A stretch of 64,000 nucleotides of DNA from Datisca glomerata (Eukaryota > Streptophyta > Magnoliopsida > Cucurbitales > Datiscaceae): NCBI GenBank assembly GCA_003255025.1, contig QANY01007306.1, positions 1,033,707-1,097,706 of the forward strand, in the 5' to 3' direction. Below the pieces are notes generated by a model. It saw only the letters and a list, made by a program, of their open reading frames with translations. It had not been told where the DNA came from and did not search any database. Within the stretch, counting starts at the first letter, position 1, and the number at the start of each line of letters is the position of its first letter. Shown here piece after piece: positions 58,591 to 64,000 of this stretch. Both the position numbers and the translations under genes were made by a program.

Positions 58591-59905
58591 ACCCTCACTA
58601 GCAAATGGCTTTAGAGATTCCTTTTGGAAACATAGTATTATGGCATTCTATCATTGCTAGCAAGTATGGGCTTTAGGAAAGTGGTTGGGACTCAAACTCG
58701 GCTAGGAATACATCTTTTAAGGTATGCATCTTTTTCCATATTTGTCTGTTTTACAAGGTGGGTCGGGGGGATATGGTTAGATTTTGGGAGGATTCTTGGA
58801 TTTATCCTTTTCCTTTTGCTATTAACTACCCCAGGCTCTAACAGGTGTCTTCATGATGCTCCAATTTCTTCTTTGTAGTCCTCTAGCGAACCACTTGGAA
58901 CTTCAAATTTTTTGGGTTTCCCAATGATAGAGAGTATGAGGAGCTTGTTTACCTTATTGCGTGTTTAGAATCTGTCTCCCTTAGGTTGTCATCTGTTCCC
59001 GATGGGAGATCGTGGTCTTTGGACTTTTGGAGAGTTCTGGTATGTTCACTTGTAAATCTTTCTTCTCCTCCCTTATCTCTTCTCAAGACAGTCCTATTCC
59101 CTTTGGTGGGCGGGTATCCCCTCCTCCTCTTCACTTGATTTGGAAAGTTAAAACCTCTAGGAATGTCCAGTTCTTTTGTTGGTGCTTAGGCCACAAATGA
59201 TCAACACAAATGACTTGGTTCAGAAACGGCACCCGCACAGGCTTTATCTCCTAGTTTCTGTCTGATGTGTAGGAAAAGTAGTGAAGATTTGGATAAACTT
59301 TTCATTCATTGTTCTTACTAGAGAGCTATGGCATCGGTTGATGTTGAATTGCCAGATTAGTTGGGTTTTTCAGAGGTGTGTGGACGATCTTTTTTGTAAA
59401 GTTTTTCTTTTGAAGTGGCCCAGGAAGATCAAGATTTCTTTGTATAATGGGTTGCCCTGGTTTTATGGCGCTTATGATCGGAACAGAATAGGAGGATTTT
59501 CGAGGACATCTGTGTGGATGTTGATTCTTTGTGGGAGGATCCATTTTTTTATTTCTCTGTGGGTGTCTACTCTAAATGGTTTGAGAGTGTTCCTTTGTTT
59601 TTTATCAATGAAGACTGTTTGGCTGTTTGTATCAACCAAGTATAGGCTTTTTGAAGTTTGGCCAGCTTGGCTTATCTCTTAACAATCTTTTGTACTTTTC
59701 TTTAATACAAGTTCAGTTTCCTAGAAAAAAGTTAATTCTTTGTTGAAGTCTTCTTCCTTAAATTCTGTTTTGTTTTCCTGCCCGTGTGTTTGGTCTTAGT
59801 TTCTCCATATGTTTCATCTTTTTTCTGTTTTTGTTTTTCTGGTGGACTTCCATTCTTGTAACTTCCTTTTAAATTAAGAATTTATGTTTCTTATAAAAAA
59901 ATGGT
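58500..59905 (+). pseudogene. LINE fragment 2 (end of reverse transcriptase, zinc-binding domain, 3' end)
   Basis: Begins with the end of a reverse transcriptase (EGGLGIGNLIKRN, SKWL at 58550-58612), then GDMVRFWEDSWIYPFPF (about 58770-58830), LVYLIACLESVSL, FTCKSFFSSLIS, the zinc-binding part IWKVKTSRNVQFFCW (about 59140-59190), and WSEQNRRIFEDI (about 59478-59510). It ends near TTTCTTATAAAAAAATGG (59888-59905), a typical plant LINE tail. Many stops. The order of parts shows it belongs to another copy than fragment 1, or a rearrangement of the same one. Confidence 0.7.
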
Positions 59906-62135
59906 AGTAACTGGAACTTGATGTCTGATCAACAAAAGTGGTAGGTGCTTACTTTGGACGAATTGTTCCCTGAAGTTAAGCACCAGATTTATGTCAGGCA
60001 TCTCTTTTGTTAATTTTAGGCCAAATATGGCATCAAAGCCTTAGAAGATGCACTTAAAATGATGAAAAGCACATTAGGATGAGTGGGTTTTTTTTTGGGA
60101 ATTAACTAGCATGAGTGAGTTTGAAAGGGAGATTGATAGCGTATAGAAGTCAGACAAGATGAGGTGCTCGTGACTCTTACCCAAAAAAAACAGTGAAGGT
60201 GCTAGTGATGTGTAGAATGTTTTTCAATTCTGCTGTTTGATCTAATTGATGTGTAGAATAAAATTAATTGATTGTTCTAATGCTTATATCTTGGAAATAC
60301 TAATTTTAACAATTTTTCTAATCAGTAAAACTAATTTTAATATAGAGATGGAGATTGTCATTGATGGAGTACGATACCAACTCAGAAAAGCATTTAAGAC
60401 CTTTGTAAGATAACGATGATGTCCTATGGTGGAAAGAAGCGTTTAAGGTTTTGGGGACAGAGTGAGTGGTAGACTGTCAATACATTGTATTAGCATGTTC
60501 AATTGATAATTTTCTTTAATAAAACTGCTAATTGACAGGTTCTATTTCAGCAATCAAAGCCAGTGGCACCAGATTCAGCTCCAGTTGAACAGCCTATGGT
60601 TCTATCTCTTGCAGAGTGACTTCCGCGTTTCTCCTGTCTGATGCTTTTATGGTGAGTGTGAGGGGTGGAGTAATTGAACGAGTTCTCGGAAAAGGCGAGA
60701 GGAAGAAGGTATGAAAAAAGGGTGTGGAGGAATCTGAAATTTTATCTTCCATAGGGAGTTTCAAGTGAAGGGATGTTGTTAAGAACATGACAGTTTTGTA
60801 AGACAATCATCTTTTGGTTTAGGGACTAGGGAGTCCAAAGGAACCTTGAATTCGAAACATTCGCGTTTATGTTCACGTGAGTTATAAATGTAGTCTCATT
60901 GTTCTTTAGAACTCTTTTTTTGTTCACAGAGAGACGAGTAGTTTTTTAGATTTTTATTGAGATCGACTCCTAAAGGAAGTAGCCAAGTCTTTCTAGTATA
61001 GTTTGCTTTTGGTCAAAGGGGATGTCGGTTTACGGTTTACATAACCTGGAGATTGAACCCAGGAGGATGAAATCCTCACGTTTGACCATTTGAGCTAGAA
61101 GCCATGTTCGACTCTGGTAGAGTTCGTTGTGGTTACAGTGGATGGTAAGGTAGGTTATAGGCACTCTCCTACAGAATTTTACTCAGCTGGAAAGAAGTCG
61201 CAAAGTTACCATTATACTGTCTGAATCTCTCGCGGGAAGGAAGAAAATGGAAGTTAGTTTGGAGGGCTTTCCTTCAGAATGGATCAAAGAATGTCCATTT
61301 GGTTCCTTTGGCTAGCTGTAGAAAGGTTTGCGCTCCACCGTCTCAAGTCGGCTTTGGCAGCAATGCTCTCTTCAAGAGGGTGGTTATGGAGATTTGGTGG
61401 AGAGAAGAGTTTATTTTGGGTTAGTTGGAGAGGAAACGTCGGACATCAATATGATTGGATGAGTGATAACTTGAATTAAGGGAGTTCAACCAAAATGTGT
61501 GAACAAATATTTTATTTAATTTATTTTGTTAAAGTTTGAGGTATTCAGCTCACAACTTCATCTAAGTATATGAGGGTTTGACCATACTTTCAATTGCAAG
61601 TTACATTACGATTTCGTAATTAGACTTCCTGGTAACTTCTTGGTTAATTAGGCTTTGTAATATTTGCAATTAAGTCTAATGTTGCACAACATACGCCAGT
61701 TTTAGTGACAATGTAATTATATTAGAGATCATCTCTTAGTAACAATAGTTATGGAAGATAAAAGTTTATCAACAAACTTGATTAAGATTACATAGACTGC
61801 TTACATATTTATACACTGTTTATAATCTGTTAGCGAACTAATTCCTAGCTGATTACAGACTAGCTTCTTAACAGACCAATATTCTTCACTCGAGATTTTT
61901 TACTCTGTGTAAGTTAGAAGTTGTTGAGCAGTATAACTTCTTTCCTAATTCATGTGTAGCCTGTTGACTTGGCAATGGCATTACGACATTCTCTTTTTAA
62001 CACTATTGCATGTCCTTTTTCTTTATTCAGTTAGCTTCTTATCTTCTAATAAGTTTATTGTGCACTAAAATGAAAATAAAATGTTAGATTAAGTTTTGAT
62101 TCTCGTGATTATGCATAAATAGCTTTTCAATTAAG
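59906..62135. other. Spacer with small repeats
   Basis: No gene recognised. 60540-60632 has an exon-like look: an acceptor-like TTCTATTTCAG followed by QQSKPVAPDSAPVEQPM in frame and soon a stop, too little to call. The open frame at 61279-61479 is not recognised. A SINE lies at 60940-61108. Confidence 0.4.
60940..61108 (-). repeat. tRNA-derived SINE
   Basis: On minus, A box TAGCTCAAATGGT (61097-61085) and B box GGTTCAATCTC (61059-61049) are close to the tRNA consensus and about 26 bp apart. The 5' end is near 61108. The 3' limit is uncertain and no target-site duplication was found. The cloverleaf is incomplete, so it is not a tRNA gene. Confidence 0.6.
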
Positions 62136-62708
62136 GATGTCAAAAGAGTGGGGGCGGGATGGAACGGTCCTTCTCATCCCCATTCCCATCCTAACATATT
62201 CACTCCATCTACGGGTTCTTCAATTCTTTTATGTCTAAATTATGTGTAGAATCTTTTAAAAATTTTAAATTAATAATTTATTAAGCAATATAGATGGAGA
62301 AACTTTTCTGACTAAAAATGTAGAGAGCAATTAAAATATTCTAAATAAAATAATATTTTGATAAATTTAAAAACATTTCAAATAAGTTGTATAATAAATG
62401 TTTAAGCTAAATTATAAAAATTGAATCTGACTCTTATCTTAATTTATAATTTTTAAAGTGAGAAATATAGTTAATTTATAATTTTAATATATTAAAAATT
62501 TAGTAAAAATAATTGGGCGGATATAGGGACAGGACTATTATATAAGTCCCGCCTCATATTCTCGTCAGTCTATTTACAAATGCCTCGTACTCATGATGGT
62601 CATTCATTTCTCTATAAAATTTCAACCCATTAAAATGAGTCTCGCCGGTCCAGAAACTCATGGGTGATTTTAACATTTATCTTGAAACCATCCGCGATTT
62701 TGACATCT
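62136..62708. mobile_element. hAT-like MITE with GATGTCAAAA ends
   Basis: The left end GGATGTCAAAAGAGTGGGGG and the right end, read inverted (AGAGATGTCAAAATCGCGG), share the start of a common plant hAT MITE class. The G-rich left and C-rich right arms can pair (GGGGCGGGATGG and related). The target-site duplication is not clear. Confidence 0.5.
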
Positions 62709-62896
62709 CTGTCTCTTAATCTTAGTTGATGCAATGATTGAGTATGAATAGTTAGAAATTTTCAACGTAGCTTTTAATATTTTGTGTTTAATCCAGATAT
62801 AAAAGGTGATTGTGGAAGGTAAAAGAAGAGTATTTTCTTCTTGGCAATGAAACTTAATTTTAATTGAAAAACTATTATCAAATTACAAATAAAAAA

Positions 62897-64000
62897 GGAT
62901 TTTTTTTTTTGCTAAAGTAACATTTGTACTAACTATTTTATAGAATTTGACACCTACACTAATTTTTGCTTACTCTGACCCTGACTCACCTTCAATTCAA
63001 AATTATCTTGTGAAGTTACCAAAAAACTCTTTCATGATTCCAAACGACGGCTTGGAAAAAAGATATGATTACACAAAACTCTACCACTTCGTGTATGTCA
63101 CTTGCACTTCCCTAATTTCTCTCTTACTGTTACTATCTCTCTCTCTCTCGAAGTCGCAGCATCTCTCTCTGCAAATCCTTGAGCCTCTGTCTCCCACAAA
63201 AAGGAATCACAACAAGGTAAGTTATTATTTTCTGTGTTTTTGTTTGTTGGATTCTGAGATGTTTTTTTTCTGGGTATTTAAGTATTTTTTTTTATTTTTA
63301 CGTTTCTATTTTTTGTGGATGTTTGAATCACAACAATGTTATTTTTTCTGGGTTTCTGAATGTTTTTTTTCTTCTGGGTTTTTGAGTGTTTTTTTTCTGC
63401 GATTTTGGTCTTGGTGGGTGTCTATTTTCTAGGTACACGCCTGTCGTGTAACCATCCTGTAGTGCATACGAGGATCATGTAAACCTTGTGTACACTACAG
63501 AATTGTTACACGGGGATCGTGTAAGCCTCGTATAGACTACATGAGGACTACACGAGGGTCGTGTAAGCCTCGTGTATGCTACATGAAGACTATACGGGGA
63601 TCATGTAAATATCGTGTACACTACATGATGATTTCACGCAGGTCGTGTAAGCCTTGTATAGGCTACATGAGGACTACACGAGAGTCATGTAAAGCTCGTG
63701 TAGTCTACACGAGGGCTACACGAGGATCATGTACTCCTCGTATAGACTACACGAGGATTGTGTACCCCTCGTGTAGTCTACACGAAGACTACACGAGGAT
63801 CGTGTACCCCTCGTGTAGTCTATACGAGGCTTACACAAGGATTTTGTACTCCTTGTGTAGTCTATACGAGCATCGTGTACATTTTCTATCTTATGTTTAC
63901 CTTGAATTTTCTACAGTTATGGATTCATTAAAGATGCGACTAAGATACATCCATGACGTTAGCAGAATTCCAAAAGCAAGGGTCAATGCAAAGTGCAATA
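62897..64000 (+). mobile_element. Second MULE of the same family, left end (runs off the window)
   Basis: 62905-62995 matches the left inverted repeat of the MULE at 40459: TTTTTGCTAAA, ACTAAC, TAGAA, ATTTTTGCTTAC and TCTGACCCTGACTCACCTTC line up with the same words there. A CACGAGG-type array follows at 63430-63885. At 63919 a frame opens (MDSLKMRLRYIHDVSRIPKA) and leaves the window at 64000; it may be the start of a gene of the element. A splice-donor-like AAGGTAAGT lies at 63214. Confidence 0.75.
63430..63885. repeat. TCGTGTAGTCTACACGA array of the second MULE
   Basis: Repeats built from CGTGTAGTCTACACGAGGA, ACTACACGAGGATCGTGTA and CCCCTCGTGTAG. The joined core TCGTGTAG-NCTACACGA is an almost perfect palindrome. 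It uses the same root word as the arrays of the first MULE but with GAGG in place of GATG. Confidence 0.9.

Noticed and set aside
61040..61108. A tRNA gene on minus
   Set aside because: A and B boxes are present but the arms do not pair into a cloverleaf and there is no acceptor stem; a SINE fits better.
62947..63432. 161-codon plus frame
   Set aside because: Phe/Leu-rich translation of T-rich DNA in the end of the second MULE, containing a splice-donor-like site; no domain.

Overview
The window is nuclear DNA of a flowering plant, most likely a eudicot. It is AT-rich, has GT-AG introns, plant housekeeping genes without close spacing, and a dense load of plant mobile elements. I cannot name the species. 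Two convincing complete genes and one small conserved gene stand in a background of transposon remains. There are no operons or prokaryotic features.

Layout: 1-2052 is the 5' part of a LINE on the minus strand. 2.1-7.8 kb is AT-rich spacer with a diverged ~0.94 kb tandem duplication (5020-6890). 7.8-10.85 kb is a transposon-like unit with a broken plant mobile domain (PMD) gene (copy A, minus). 10.85-19.9 kb is an integrated plant pararetrovirus (Caulimoviridae-type, minus), present as about 1.3 genome lengths: the leader/movement-protein part occurs twice, 7005 bp apart. It stops about 150 bp before the start codon of an 18-exon ABCF3/GCN20-type gene (20052-31995, plus; 709 aa). The introns of that gene hold SINEs, hAT-like pieces and a Harbinger-like MITE. 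A small 86-aa gene lies at 33655-33915. 34-40.4 kb is spacer with a MITE and an assembly gap.

40459-46154 is a decayed Mutator-like element (MULE) with long terminal inverted repeats, a transposase pseudogene on plus and a Ulp1-type protease pseudogene on minus. It is filled with arrays built on the words CTACACGA and TCGTGTAG. A second member of the same family begins near 62.9 kb and leaves the window. 47.4-51 kb holds simple arrays, including one of TACGTA-containing units. 51.1-52.3 kb has two orphan coding pieces on minus, one clearly the last exon of a TIC20-II-like gene. 52.4-54.4 kb is PMD copy B (plus), with an expanded 37-bp tandem repeat and an internal deletion. About 230 bp after it starts an intronless MOS2 gene (54660-56138, plus; 492 aa). 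56.8-59.9 kb is chimeric LINE debris carrying a hAT MITE, and 60-62.9 kb is spacer with a SINE and another MITE.

The intact genes are general: ABCF3 acts with the GCN2 stress pathway on ribosomes, and MOS2 is a nuclear RNA-binding protein. Their Arabidopsis relatives are both linked to immunity, and here both have foreign DNA within 250 bp of the start codon. The items that most deserve follow-up are the MULE family with its palindromic arrays, the over-length viral integrant and its junction at ABCF3, and the paired PMD elements.
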